Origin: CAYJAY01 sp964368445 | GTDB lineage: Bacteria > Bacillota > Clostridia > Oscillospirales > Ruminococcaceae | Assembly (NCBI GenBank): GCA_964368445.1 | Contig: CAYJAY010000015.1 | Span: 1-50,371 of the forward strand | Direction: 5' to 3' | Length of the DNA: 50,371 nt | In this document: piece after piece, positions 7,042 to 16,145 of the stretch | How the letters are laid out: the number at the start of each line of letters is the position of its first letter | Position numbering within the stretch: the first letter of the stretch is position 1 | Notes under the pieces: generated by a model | Database searches by the model: none | Seen by the model: the letters and a program-made list of their open reading frames with translations, nothing else | Told to the model about the DNA's origin: nothing | Position numbers and translations under genes: made by a program

Positions 7042-9930
7042 CTATTGTTCCGATTCGGTTTTGTCAAGTTTATATGATTTATATGTATTCAAAATTCTCC
7101 TGAATTCATTGGATTCAAGCGGTTTCTCAAAATAGTATCCTTGCGCTATGTCGCAACCGAGGTCGACTAAAATTTTTGCTTGTTCCTTTGTCTCGACACC
7201 TTCGCAAACAACCTTCATGTTAAGGTCTTTTATAAGTCGAATGATGTTTTTAACAACGGTATATTCACTTTCGTCTCCCGTGGCGTTTTCGATAAACTCT
7301 TTGTCCAATTTAACATATTCCGCCTTGTATTCCAACAACCTGTTGACCGACGAGGTTCCCGTTCCGAAATCGTCGATAGCAAGGTGGAACCCGAAAACCC
7401 TGAGTTGGTTTATCCTTGTTTTCATTAAACTGTCGAACGACACGACGGGATTTTCCCCAATTTCAATCTCTATTTGTTTCGGCTTGATATCATATTTTTT
7501 TGCTATTTTTATAAGGTTGCCGATAGCCTTTTCTTGAATTAGCGTAAACGACGAAAGGTTAACCGATATAATCGGCATCTCTTCTTTTCGGTTTTTACTT
7601 TTGATAAAGTTGCAAACTTCTTCAAATACGTATAAATCAAGGTCGGCTATAAATCCGTTTGTCTCGAAAATCGGTATAAAATCGTTTGGATAGATGTTGT
7701 CGCCGTAATGTGGTTTCCACCTAACAAGCGCCTCGGCTCCGCAAACTTCAAACGTTTTGCAATCTATTTTGGGTTGGTAAACAACGTGGAACTCGCGGTC
7801 GATAAGCGCTTTTTCCATTCGGAAAGTTATGTTCGCCATCTTTTCGTATTCAAGTTTCATCTTGTCGTTAAACGTTATAAACGTTGTTTTGTGTATTTTT
7901 TTACCCGCAATTCGCGCAAGGTTGGCGCGGTCGATTATCGTGTTTACCGGTTCTTTCGGGTCTTCGATTACATACGTTCCAACCGACAGGCTAACGTTGT
8001 AGTTTTTGCCCATCGTTTCTCTAATGCTTGGGAGAATTCTCTCCTCGGATATCTTTTTGATGCCTTCGCCGTCATAGCATTTGTGTAAAACAACAAACTG
8101 TTCTGCCGTGACCCTTCCGATAAGTACCGGGAATCCTTCGTATCCGGCAACTAGGGACTTTGCCATATCTTTTATGATTATATCGCCCTTTTCCATTCCG
8201 GAATATGAATTGATAGTTCTAAAATAGTCAATGTCGATTGATATAACTTCGTGGGTTTTAACGTCCGCTTCCTCAAGCAAAACTTTTGCTTGTTCGTTAA
8301 AGAGATGCATAGATTTTAATCCGGTTAGTTTATCCGTGTTAAGGGTATGTAAAACCGCCTGTTTCCTTTTGTTTGCCCCTCGCATAATCTCAAACACGAA
8401 CGCCGCCGCTATAAGGGCAACGAGAATAGTTATAAGCCACCAATATTCAACCAAAAGTTCTAACGGAGTGTATTCCGGGATGTATTTTTCGATCTCTTGT
8501 TCGTTTATTATGTGTAAAGTGTGTTCGTCGATTCCGTGGGTTAGGTTGTTAAAGATAGTTGTATATTCTTCGGGTAGGTTGTTCGAGATAAACATCGATG
8601 ACAACAAGATATATTCCGTTGTATAGATATATTGGTCGTATGAAACCTCGTCTTGTTTTCTTTTAAGTTCGAAATAACTTTCCGAGAAGATAGCGTTTGA
8701 AACGACATCCGATTCGCTATCCTTCAAAAGTTGTTCAAAATCTGTATATTTAACTAGCTCAAGTTCGGGGTATTGTTTATCGAACTTGTTATAGTCAAAC
8801 GATAGGTAATCCATCATGCCAACCGTTCCCTCGACACCGCCGTCAAAAACGTTGTCGTTTGAAAACAATATCATCGGATATTCGGCAAGCGGCAACGTTG
8901 CCGAATAGTTTTGTTTCATAAACTCAAGGTCGCCGGTTAACGATATTACTATGTCAAATTCGTTTGGGTCGGGGTTTATTTCACTTGGGCTATACGGAAT
9001 AAACTCGATTTCAAACCCGTGATTTGTTGCCATGTCTTGCAACAACCGAACGGAAATTCCGTCCGCTTCGCCACCCTCGCCGGTGTATTGATATGGCGCG
9101 CTGTCTTCCGAATAGCCAACTCGCCAAACTTTAGAACGCAAAAGTTCTTGTTGTTCTCTTGTTATAATGTTTCCGCCCGTTTCGGGGGAAAGATATCCGT
9201 ATTTCTCGTAAAGTTCATAAAAATAATTCGTGTCATTAAAAATCAAAGAATTAATCGCAAAACCGAGCTCCTGCGCAAGTTCGGGATTTTCGCTGTTAAC
9301 CATTAGATATACGGGATATGTGTCAAGGCTTAAAACCGAAAGCAGATTGTGGTTGTTGTAGTTTTGCATGTCGGTTAGATAATAATCCGCTTCGACATAC
9401 ATGTAACCCTCTCTGCCACTTATTATGTATTGAACCGCTATATTGTTCGCCGCAAGATAGTTTTCAAACGCCGAGTTCGCAATGCTTCGCTCGTACGTTG
9501 CAACTGTCTTTCCGTTTATGCTTTGGGGGTCGTTAAAATAAACCCCGTCGTCCACTCGATTTTTCGCAACAAGTGCTAACCTTGTGTTGCCGATTGAAGG
9601 CTCTACTAACGTGTAGTGTGTCAAAAGCTCCTCAACGGCAAAAAACCCACCCAAAACATCGACCTCGTTAAAGTCGGGGTTTTCGGCTTGGTCCATGCTT
9701 ATCGGAACAAACTCAAACGTCATGTCGGTGTTTAATTCTATCTGTTTTAAAAGGTCGAAGCCATAACCTTTGTAATTAAACGAATCTTGGTCGTAAACAA
9801 AACCGCTATCCGATATATATCCGACGCGGATAACGCCGCTGCTCGCTTCAACTTGGTCGGGATATACAAAAAACCCGATAAACAACATGGCACAAACAAA
9901 ACTAAGCGTTGCCAAAAATTTTCTTAACAT
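7042..9930 (-). CDS. Two-sensor membrane protein with degenerate GGDEF and EAL domains
   Basis: A 962-residue cyclic-di-GMP signalling protein. The order is: signal peptide (1-29, KFLATLSFVCAMLFIGFF); two periplasmic solute-binding SBP_3-type domains in tandem (~33-250 and ~265-480); one membrane helix (~498-520); a GGDEF domain (~535-680); and an EAL domain (~690-945). The GGDEF site reads GRVTAEQF (~603), so the cyclase is probably inactive. The EAL domain keeps GAEALVRW, NLSS, DDFGTG, KLDKEFI, EGVET and AQGYYF, so it is probably an active c-di-GMP phosphodiesterase. The likely role is lowering c-di-GMP in response to a small ligand such as an amino acid; the ligand is unknown. The ribosome site is weak. 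It is monocistronic, with a terminator downstream. Confidence 0.9.
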   Translation of the reverse strand: MLRKFLATLSFVCAMLFIGFFVYPDQVEASSGVIRVGYISDSGFVYDQDSFNYKGYGFDLLKQIELNTDMTFEFVPISMDQAENPDFNEVDVLGGFFAVEELLTHYTLVEPSIGNTRLALVAKNRVDDGVYFNDPQSINGKTVATYERSIANSAFENYLAANNIAVQYIISGREGYMYVEADYYLTDMQNYNNHNLLSVLSLDTYPVYLMVNSENPELAQELGFAINSLIFNDTNYFYELYEKYGYLSPETGGNIITREQQELLRSKVWRVGYSEDSAPYQYTGEGGEADGISVRLLQDMATNHGFEIEFIPYSPSEINPDPNEFDIVISLTGDLEFMKQNYSATLPLAEYPMILFSNDNVFDGGVEGTVGMMDYLSFDYNKFDKQYPELELVKYTDFEQLLKDSESDVVSNAIFSESYFELKRKQDEVSYDQYIYTTEYILLSSMFISNNLPEEYTTIFNNLTHGIDEHTLHIINEQEIEKYIPEYTPLELLVEYWWLITILVALIAAAFVFEIMRGANKRKQAVLHTLNTDKLTGLKSMHLFNEQAKVLLEEADVKTHEVISIDIDYFRTINSYSGMEKGDIIIKDMAKSLVAGYEGFPVLIGRVTAEQFVVLHKCYDGEGIKKISEERILPSIRETMGKNYNVSLSVGTYVIEDPKEPVNTIIDRANLARIAGKKIHKTTFITFNDKMKLEYEKMANITFRMEKALIDREFHVVYQPKIDCKTFEVCGAEALVRWKPHYGDNIYPNDFIPIFETNGFIADLDLYVFEEVCNFIKSKNRKEEMPIISVNLSSFTLIQEKAIGNLIKIAKKYDIKPKQIEIEIGENPVVSFDSLMKTRINQLRVFGFHLAIDDFGTGTSSVNRLLEYKAEYVKLDKEFIENATGDESEYTVVKNIIRLIKDLNMKVVCEGVETKEQAKILVDLGCDIAQGYYFEKPLESNEFRRILNTYKSYKLDKTESEQ

Positions 9931-10017
9931 CTCTTTTTCAACACCTTTCTTCTAGTAAACACTACCACACAAACCGCCGATAAGTCAACCGAAATTTGTA
10001 GAAATTCATAGAAAAAA

Positions 10018-11130
10018 CTAGAAATACATGTAAAGCTGACACGGTATCATACCATTGTAAAGCTTTCGTCTTTTGTTTGCTTTTTTTCCGAATATCTTTT
10101 CAAACTCGGGGTGGTTTGTTATGAGATACAATCCCTTGTAGCTTTGAGTCTCAAGATTTTTCGAAAAGTGTTTGTACAACAGTTCCGCTTCGTCCTCGCT
10201 CATAAGGCGCTCGCCATACGGAGGGTTGGTTATTATTATGTCGTTTGGTTGTGTTTTAAGCTCTAGCGCGTCGGCGACTTCAAACGTAACAAGGTGGGAA
10301 ACCCCAGCCCTTTTTGCGTTTTCTCTTGCAACCTCAACCGCTTCGGGGTTTATATCAAAACCCATTCCGCAAAACTCAACATCTTTTTTAATCGCCGCGC
10401 GCGCTTCGGTTTTTGCCTTTTCGAAAACGTCGTTCCCTAAAAAACCGTAGTTTTCGCCCGCAAATTTTCTTGTTAAACCGGGCGCGATTCCGGACGCGCG
10501 AAGCGCCGCTTCGATAACAAGCGTTCCGCTTCCGCAAAATGGATCGACAACTCTGCTTTCGGGGAACACACGTGCAAAGTCACAGATCCCCGCCCCAAGT
10601 GTCTCTTTTATCGGAGCAACGTTTAAAAGCGGGCGATATCCTCTTTTGTGTAATCCGTCGCCCGACGTGTCGAGCATTATGGTGCAATGATCTTTCACTA
10701 TGGAAAATTGAATTTTTTTGGTTATGCCGCTTTTTTCGGTCAAGAACGGCGAATTGTAATCGCTTTTAAGGCGTTCGACTATCGCTTTTTTTATTATAGA
10801 TTGACAGGCGGGAACGCTGGACAAAACGCTGTTCATCGTATAGCCCTTAACGGGGAACGCGTCTTTTTGTTCTATGTAATGTTTAAAAGGTATCTCTTTC
10901 ACGTTGTCAAAAAGTTCGTCAAACGTCTTTGCGGAAAATTCGGATAGTATAATCAAGACCCTTTCCGCCGTTCTTACGTTTACGTTAACCTTTGCAAGCG
11001 TTTCGCCGTCCGCCGAAAACGTTATACGTCCGTCGGTCACCGTGACATCCTTTGCGCCTTGTCTTTTAACTTCAAACGACACGATAGATTCAAGCCCAAA
11101 CATACATGTCGCAACTGCTTTATATTCCAA
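10018..11130 (-). CDS. THUMP-domain RNA N2-guanine methyltransferase (RlmL/YpsC-like)
   Basis: Belongs to COG0116: an N-terminal ferredoxin-like plus THUMP region (~1-160, binds RNA) and a Rossmann methyltransferase domain (~165-370). Visible motifs are the GDGLHKRGYRP linker, DPFCGSGTLVIEAA (SAM binding, ~197-210) and NPPYGERL (catalytic, ~303-310). Family members methylate guanine in 23S rRNA; the exact position in this organism cannot be read from sequence. Its 370 residues equal the single-domain Firmicute form rather than the long RlmKL fusion of enterobacteria. Confidence 0.88.
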   Translation of the reverse strand: MEYKAVATCMFGLESIVSFEVKRQGAKDVTVTDGRITFSADGETLAKVNVNVRTAERVLIILSEFSAKTFDELFDNVKEIPFKHYIEQKDAFPVKGYTMNSVLSSVPACQSIIKKAIVERLKSDYNSPFLTEKSGITKKIQFSIVKDHCTIMLDTSGDGLHKRGYRPLLNVAPIKETLGAGICDFARVFPESRVVDPFCGSGTLVIEAALRASGIAPGLTRKFAGENYGFLGNDVFEKAKTEARAAIKKDVEFCGMGFDINPEAVEVARENAKRAGVSHLVTFEVADALELKTQPNDIIITNPPYGERLMSEDEAELLYKHFSKNLETQSYKGLYLITNHPEFEKIFGKKANKRRKLYNGMIPCQLYMYF

Positions 11131-11172
11131 TTTATTCTCCTAATCTTTCTCTTTTTATTTCAAACATAATTA

Positions 11173-11231
11173 CAGGGAACGGGGCCGTTCCGATGTTTTA
11201 AAACATTCGAGACGGGGACCCGTCCCCTATA
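11173..11231. repeat. GC-rich double-hairpin repeat between hpf and the methyltransferase gene
   Basis: Three adjacent palindromes occur: GGAACGGGGCCGTTCC, one around ATGTTTTAAAACAT, and GACGGGGACCCGTCCC. It stands out in AT-rich surroundings and looks like the other short intergenic hairpin elements in the window. No T run makes it a clear terminator. Confidence 0.5.
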
Positions 11232-11277
11232 TTCACATTATCTGTTTTTAAAATGTAAAATTATATATTAGATTTTT

Positions 11278-11796
11278 TTAGTTTGGTATAAGCAGGCCAT
11301 AGTCGTCATCTTTGCGTTTATATACGACCGAGACCTCTCCGTCAATGTTTTGGAAAATAAAGAACGTGTGTCCTAAAAGGTTCATACGAAGAATAGCTTC
11401 TTCAACCGTCATGGGTTTAAGCTCGAACCTCTTTTCTTTTACAATCCTGAATTCGTCGTCAACAAACTCGTCGACCGTTTCAAGCACAGGTTCCGGCTCA
11501 TGCGCCTTAATCCTTGTACCGAGTTTTGATTTGTGTTTTACGATTTGTTTGTCAATCGAATCCGCGGCATCAGCAAAAGCATCCTCCATCTCTTCGGCGG
11601 CACGTTCTGCACGGTAGATAAAACCTTTGTTTTTCACCGTTATCTCGACTGTCTGACGATTTGTTTCGACCGTCACGGTTACGGTTGCTTCCGCGTCTGC
11701 GTCAAAATATCTGTCGAATTTCTCAAGCCTTTTTTCTACAGTCGTAAGAAAATGCTCCTTGAGGTTAACCTTGCGTCCAACTGTTTTAATGTTCAT
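11278..11796 (-). CDS. hpf: Ribosome hibernation-promoting factor, long form
   Basis: Binds 30S subunits and dimerises 70S ribosomes into inactive 100S particles in slow growth. The N-terminal ~100 residues are the ribosome-binding domain (KRLEKFDRYFDAD, then EITVKNKGFIYRAERAAEEMEDAFADAADSI with the usual basic helix). The C-terminal ~55 residues (RIVKEKRFELKPMTVEEAI to VVYKRKDDDYGLL) are the dimerisation domain that marks the long form. The ATG at 11796 has GGGAGG upstream; an earlier in-frame start would run across that site. It is a single gene with a structured 5' leader. Confidence 0.95.
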   Translation of the reverse strand: MNIKTVGRKVNLKEHFLTTVEKRLEKFDRYFDADAEATVTVTVETNRQTVEITVKNKGFIYRAERAAEEMEDAFADAADSIDKQIVKHKSKLGTRIKAHEPEPVLETVDEFVDDEFRIVKEKRFELKPMTVEEAILRMNLLGHTFFIFQNIDGEVSVVYKRKDDDYGLLIPN

Positions 11797-11823
11797 GATA
11801 TAACCTCCCATTGATTATTCAAA

Positions 11824-11854
11824 CGATTAAATGATTTTTTAAAATCATTTATCG
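11824..11854 (-). promoter_or_regulatory. Hairpin in the hpf leader
   Basis: The arms CGATTAAATGATTTT and AAAATCATTTATCG form a long, nearly perfect AT-rich stem 28 bases before the hpf start codon. It is in the probable 5' untranslated region and could stabilise or attenuate the transcript; function is inferred. Confidence 0.35.
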
Positions 11855-11949
11855 TCTGTTATGGTTTATATATTATAACATTAAAAATAATAATATTAAA
11901 TAGATAATCGGTTAAAATTTTTCGACATTTTTAGACAGAATAAACAAAA

Positions 11950-11978
11950 GGAATGCGATATAATAATAATCGCATTCC
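11950..11978 (-). terminator. Terminator of the yabP-yabQ-divIC operon
   Basis: A 10-bp stem (GGAATGCGAT with ATCGCATTCC) precedes TTTTGTTT on the minus strand. A second hairpin (11995-12012) lies between it and the divIC stop, followed by eight T on the plus strand, so the pair may be bidirectional. Confidence 0.65.
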
Positions 11979-12039
11979 CTCTATATTCTTTTTTCCGCCC
12001 ACAATAGGGCGGTTTTTTTTATTTAACTATTTGATTAGT

Positions 12040-12375
12040 TCATTCGGAACCCGGAAGGTCGACATAAACTTCTTCGTCCGGTAAAGCATAGCCGAGTTTT
12101 TCGCGCGCTACGCGTTCCATGTATTCGTCTTCGTTGTTTTCTTGGCTTAATCTTTCGTATTCATCTTTGATTAGACTTTCGCTCGCGATCTCTTTATTTA
12201 TGCCGTTAAGAATCTCGTTTTCGCGCGCGATAGAAACCTGGGTCGAGATAACCGAGGCTATAAGTGAAAGCGAGAGCACAATCGTTATCGCCGTGAAAAG
12301 TTTAGTTTTTTTGGACAGGCGACTTTGCTTTTTTGATTTTGTGTCTTTTGTGTTTTTTGTCGACTTTCTCGCCAC
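12040..12375 (-). CDS. divIC: Septum formation initiator DivIC/FtsB-like protein
   Basis: A small bitopic division protein that works with FtsL and DivIB at the septum. It shows a basic cytoplasmic N-terminus (1-25), one membrane helix (~26-46, LFTAITIVLSLSLIASVIS), a coiled coil (~50-85) and the family C-terminus REKLGYALPDEEVYVD. The start is GTG at 12375 with AGGGAGA about eight bases upstream. It overlaps the end of yabQ by 74 bases in another frame. The order yabP-yabQ-divIC is the same as in Bacillus, which supports the call. Confidence 0.9.
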   Translation of the reverse strand: MARKSTKNTKDTKSKKQSRLSKKTKLFTAITIVLSLSLIASVISTQVSIARENEILNGINKEIASESLIKDEYERLSQENNEDEYMERVAREKLGYALPDEEVYVDLPGSE

Positions 12376-12889
12376 TTTTATTTCTCCCTTTAATCTCGTT
12401 TAAAATTTCCTGGGTTTTAAGTTGATTATACACTATATCCTGTTTGTTTTTCAAGTTTTTCTTGTATATATTTTTTTTCGTTTTAATATAACCGTTAATC
12501 TTAAGCACAAACGTTGTTACTATTAAAATTAAAGTTGTGCCGCCGCGACAAACGGCGCGCTTAATCTTTCTTAAAGCACGAAACGCTATTCGCAAAAAAA
12601 GCGAAACAAAAGGCGACAAGGCGGTATAATATGCAATCATTCCAATACAAAGACCAAAAAAGATAAACCAACGAGGTTCGGCGGCAAACGTTCGACCGAT
12701 AATGAAAAAAAACGTTATAACACCGGTTAAACAAAAAAACAAACAATACGAAACAATACCAACTACGATATTTTTTGCCGGCACAAGACGCGAGAAGACG
12801 TGGTAGCAAAGCGAAAGCCAAACCCCAAGGCCGGCGGCATATAGCCCGTCGTTCATAAACAATATAAAGTCAGGTTTTAAAACCGTCAT
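12302..12889 (-). CDS. yabQ: Spore cortex biosynthesis protein YabQ
   Basis: A polytopic membrane protein required for spore cortex formation in Bacillus. The 195-residue protein has four or five membrane segments in the first ~130 residues and a very basic cytoplasmic tail. The tail's last ~24 codons (KVDKKHKRHKIKKAKSPVQ) also encode the N-terminus of divIC in another frame. It overlaps yabP by four bases (ATGA), indicating coupled translation. Assignment rests on membrane pattern, length and gene order, because YabQ sequences diverge widely. Confidence 0.85.
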   Translation of the reverse strand: MTVLKPDFILFMNDGLYAAGLGVWLSLCYHVFSRLVPAKNIVVGIVSYCLFFCLTGVITFFFIIGRTFAAEPRWFIFFGLCIGMIAYYTALSPFVSLFLRIAFRALRKIKRAVCRGGTTLILIVTTFVLKINGYIKTKKNIYKKNLKNKQDIVYNQLKTQEILNEIKGRNKSGEKVDKKHKRHKIKKAKSPVQKN

Positions 12890-13164
12890 CCGAACAACTT
12901 CCCGAAAAACCCGCCGGCGTTTCTTTGTTTATTCTCAAGATACTCAAGCGACGAAAAAACCCCGTCAATTATAAGATCCCCATTTTTGGTGTCAAACCTT
13001 TTAATCTTTAAGCTTTCGCCACGAATAACCATAACCATTCCCGAAACTTTACACACAACGACTGTGCTATCGCTGTTGACCACGTCGTCTATTCCGGAAA
13101 AGTTTAAGTGCGCCCTGTCTTGTATATTAACGATGTGTTTCTTTTTGGTCGCTTGTTGCTCCAT
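12886..13164 (-). CDS. yabP: Sporulation protein YabP
   Basis: A 92-residue soluble protein of the YabP/YqfC family, needed for cortex assembly in spore formers. Recognisable parts are NIQDRAHLNFSGIDDVVNSDS near the N-terminus, the hydrophobic strand TVVVCKVSGMVMVIRGESLKI, and the ending with DGVFSSLEYLE. GGGGGAAT lies directly before the ATG. It is first in the yabP-yabQ-divIC operon and is divergent from the MATE gene; no clear sporulation promoter was identified in the 196-bp gap. Confidence 0.92.
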   Translation of the reverse strand: MEQQATKKKHIVNIQDRAHLNFSGIDDVVNSDSTVVVCKVSGMVMVIRGESLKIKRFDTKNGDLIIDGVFSSLEYLENKQRNAGGFFGKLFG

Positions 13165-13360
13165 ATTCCCCCAACCTTTAATTAATGTAGATTAGTATAA
13201 GTATATTCACCGCCAAACGGTAATATGTTTTTTTGATATGTTATACAATCGTTTGAAATTTCCATTTAAATGGTGTATATTAAAATACATTGTTTATTTG
13301 GGCAACAATTTTTCACAAACAAAATTTTTTACATAAATCGTTAGGAGATAAAAAAAGTAT

Positions 13361-14713
13361 ATGTTGGCCTCGGAAAAAAAACTTGGAGTTGAAAGCATAC
13401 CTAGACTTATGGTTAAACTTTCAATCCCAATGATAGTAGCACAGTTAATCAACGTGTTGTACAACATCGTCGACCGTATCTATATAGGACGAATAGAGGA
13501 CGTAGGGTCGCTTGCGCTAACCGGACTTGGCGTCTGTTTCCCGGTAATAATGATAATTTCTGCGTTTAGCGCGTTTGCCGGAATGGGCGGCGCGCCGCTT
13601 GCGGCCATCGAACTTGGCAAAGGGGACAAAGAAAAAGCGGAAAAGATTCTCGGAAACGCTGTTGTGCTTATACTTACGTTTTCGGTAGTTTTGACGACTT
13701 TATTTTTCCTTTTTAAACAACCGATTTTATATACCTTTGGCGCAAGCGAAGACACGTTTGTTTACGCAAACGACTATCTTAGCATATACCTTGTCGGGAC
13801 CGTTTTTGTCCAGATTTCGCTTGGCTTAAACAGCTATATTTCCTGTCAAGGAAAGGCGACGACCGCTATGGTGTCTATCTTAATAGGCGCGATTACAAAC
13901 ATAATCCTCGACCCTATTTTTATCTTTGGCTTTGACATGGGGGTAAAGGGCGCGGCGCTTGCAACGATTATAAGTCAAGCGATAAGCGCCGTTTGGGTGT
14001 TTTCGTTTTTAGTGTCAAAACGTTCGTCTCTAATTATCAAAACACAAAACATTGTTCCAAATTTCAAGATAATCGCAAGAATTTCTTCGCTTGGGGTTTC
14101 GCCTTTTATTATGCAGGTTACCGAAAGCGCAATCTATATAGTTTTTAACAGCTTATTGCAACGATATGGTGGCGACATTTATGTTGGCTCGATGACGGTC
14201 CTTTTAAGCATCATACAACTTATCATGGTACCTATAAGCGGCTTTACATCTGGTATCCAACCGATAATAAGTTTTAACTATGGCGCCGGAAACTTTGACA
14301 GAGTTAAAAAAACGATACGCTATACCTTTGTTGTGGCGTTCACAATGGCGTTTGCTTTTAGCACGTTTGCGATGTTAAACCCTTCTTTTTTCGCAAAGCT
14401 TTTCACAACCGACGCCCAGCTTATCGCGTTGCTTGAACAGGTTACTCCGATCTTTGTTGCGGGTATGACTATATTCGGAATTCAAATGACGGCTCAAAGC
14501 ACGTTTATAGGTTTAGGCAAAGCCGGAATATCGCTTTTTGTAGCTCTGCTTCGTAAAGTCATCCTTTTGATACCGCTCGCGTTTATTCTGTCGTCCGCCT
14601 TTGGCGTTATGGGGGTATACTATGCCGAACCGATAGCGGACGCTACGTCGGCGACGGTTGCCGGAATTCTTCTTTTGATAACGTATAAAAAGACGTTAGC
14701 GACAAAAAATTAG
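13361..14713 (+). CDS. MATE family efflux transporter
   Basis: A 450-residue inner-membrane protein with about twelve helices in two homologous halves, as in the MATE/NorM family that exports drugs or metabolites against Na+ or H+. The start (PRLMVKLSIPMIVAQLINVLYNIVDRIYIG) is typical, and the repeat half begins near 235 (ARISSLGVSPFIMQ). Also seen are GMGGAPLAAIELGKGD and FIGLGKAGISLF. TAGGAG is twelve bases before the ATG, a rather long spacing. Substrate unknown. It is monocistronic and is followed by a repeat element. Confidence 0.93.
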   Translation: MLASEKKLGVESIPRLMVKLSIPMIVAQLINVLYNIVDRIYIGRIEDVGSLALTGLGVCFPVIMIISAFSAFAGMGGAPLAAIELGKGDKEKAEKILGNAVVLILTFSVVLTTLFFLFKQPILYTFGASEDTFVYANDYLSIYLVGTVFVQISLGLNSYISCQGKATTAMVSILIGAITNIILDPIFIFGFDMGVKGAALATIISQAISAVWVFSFLVSKRSSLIIKTQNIVPNFKIIARISSLGVSPFIMQVTESAIYIVFNSLLQRYGGDIYVGSMTVLLSIIQLIMVPISGFTSGIQPIISFNYGAGNFDRVKKTIRYTFVVAFTMAFAFSTFAMLNPSFFAKLFTTDAQLIALLEQVTPIFVAGMTIFGIQMTAQSTFIGLGKAGISLFVALLRKVILLIPLAFILSSAFGVMGVYYAEPIADATSATVAGILLLITYKKTLATKN

Positions 14714-14746
14714 TATATCTTGTGACAAGCAAACATTTGCAAATAA

Positions 14747-14876
14747 CCTTCTCAGTCACTTTGTGCACTCGCCCCATATTGAAAACCTTTTGTTTTCAAT
14801 ATGGGGCGAGCATCATTTCTCGTTTCTCCCTAAAATTAATCGAGAGATTGTCAATCTCGGATTGACTGAGAGAGCA
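14747..14876. repeat. CTCAGTCA/TGACTGAG inverted repeat, family A, copy 1
   Basis: Bounded by CTCAGTCACT and ATTGACTGAGAG and containing a strong internal hairpin (14771-14807, GCCCCATATTGAAAACC with its complement). Copies 2 and 3 at 25.1 and 28.4 kb share the ends and the CAATCTCGGATTGACTGAGA segment while the inner part varies. It resembles a non-autonomous hairpin element. Its hairpin lies between convergent genes and may also stop transcription. Confidence 0.7.
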
Positions 14877-14886
14877 AGTGGAAACA

Positions 14887-15915
14887 CTAGTATATCTTAG
14901 TGATTTCGGTTCCGGTATAGTAATAGGTCAAGATCTCGTCATAGCTGTTTCCTTTGCCCGCCATAATGTTTGCGCCGAACTGGCTTAACCCAACGTTGTG
15001 ACCGTAGCCTTTTGTGACAATCTCAAAAAGATTTTGTTCGTCGTCATAGCTTATGTCAAACGCGGCGGAACGAAGCGACAACGCCGACCGTATTTCGACC
15101 CCGCTGTACTCCAACCCGCAAACATTAAGCGATAAAACAGTTCCGGCCTGGCTCTTTTGTGACTCGCCAACCCATTCGTTGGGCGAACCAAACGTTTCGA
15201 AATTTTGGAAATTAAGCGTCATCAACGCGCTGAAATCGGACGGGGTTAAAATCTTTGTTTCGGTGAAACGTTCCGACATTCCGTCCCACGAGCTATCAAC
15301 CGTCACAAGATACGGAAGCGGCGTCGAAAACACGTTTTCGCTGTTTTCGGTTGCCCCCGACGAGATAGCAAAATAACACGCACTTATTATATTTTTGTCA
15401 TACGTGACGACGTTGCCAAACACCTCGGTAACACAGTCGAAAAGTTTTTTATACAGGTCGTCATAGCTGTCGCCATAAAACTCTTTTCCCTTTTGTTCCG
15501 TCATAAACCCCGTCCTTGTGTCGGTGTTAACCGACAAATAACCGCCCAAAAGTTCAGGTGTCGGATTTTTTTGTTGATATGCTTTGACAAACAGCGCATA
15601 GGTATGCGTCGCGACCGCCTGTGCTTTGATAGCCTCGGCGTTATATGAAAGCGGAATTTCCGACATAACTGCGCCTATGACATAATCAAACTCGGACATC
15701 TCGAGGACTGTGTTTGTTGCGGCGTCGAAAATCAGCATCGGTTCTCCTTGAGGGATGGCGGATTGTTTTTGATCGGGGATAATTTTAACTTCGTCGCTTT
15801 GTGTAACATTTGACGAAGCCGCCCATGTCCCGCCACCTAAAAGCGACAAAAGAGGAGAAACAAACATAGCCGCGATAAAAAGCACCAACACCGAAATTCT
15901 TATCTTTGTTTTCAA
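14887..15915 (-). CDS. spoIID: Stage II sporulation protein D (peptidoglycan lytic transglycosylase)
   Basis: SpoIID cuts glycan strands during engulfment. One N-terminal membrane anchor (~5-25, ISVLVLFIAAMFVSPLLSLL) precedes an external SpoIID domain: LEMSEFDYVIGAVMSEIPLSYNAEAIKAQAVATHTYAL (with the conserved Glu after VMS), ISACYFAISSGATENSENVF, and the C-terminal GYGHNVGLSQFGANIMA. I chose the TTG at 15915 because AAAGGTTGG lies 5' of it and the protein then begins MKTKIRISVLV; upstream in-frame codons look like leader sequence. LytB-type paralogues share this domain, so a vegetative amidase enhancer is a less likely alternative. Confidence 0.88.
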   Translation of the reverse strand: MKTKIRISVLVLFIAAMFVSPLLSLLGGGTWAASSNVTQSDEVKIIPDQKQSAIPQGEPMLIFDAATNTVLEMSEFDYVIGAVMSEIPLSYNAEAIKAQAVATHTYALFVKAYQQKNPTPELLGGYLSVNTDTRTGFMTEQKGKEFYGDSYDDLYKKLFDCVTEVFGNVVTYDKNIISACYFAISSGATENSENVFSTPLPYLVTVDSSWDGMSERFTETKILTPSDFSALMTLNFQNFETFGSPNEWVGESQKSQAGTVLSLNVCGLEYSGVEIRSALSLRSAAFDISYDDEQNLFEIVTKGYGHNVGLSQFGANIMAGKGNSYDEILTYYYTGTEITKIY

Positions 15916-16069
15916 AATTATATCCAACCTTTCTTTAAAGTGAAATTTTGTTTCGTATATATAAGAGTTGTAATGTTTTAAAATGTTTTGACAAAAAAAA
16001 CACACATTTTTTTAAACTATACCGCCTAGAAAAGAACAACAAAACAAACTTTTTTGATATGTTTTGCTA

Positions 16070-16098
16070 TTGACTAAAAAGATATATCTCTATATAAT
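16070..16098 (+). promoter_or_regulatory. Sigma-A promoter for citrate synthase
   Basis: TTGACT at 16070-16075 and TATAAT at 16093-16098 are separated by 17 bases. A 10-bp palindrome AGATATATCT (16080-16089) lies in the spacer and could be a regulator site, though AT-rich palindromes also arise by chance. Confidence 0.75.
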
Positions 16099-16145
16099 CT
16101 TAAATAATACCTATACTTATATAAATTTTGAGGGGAGATGGTGTT

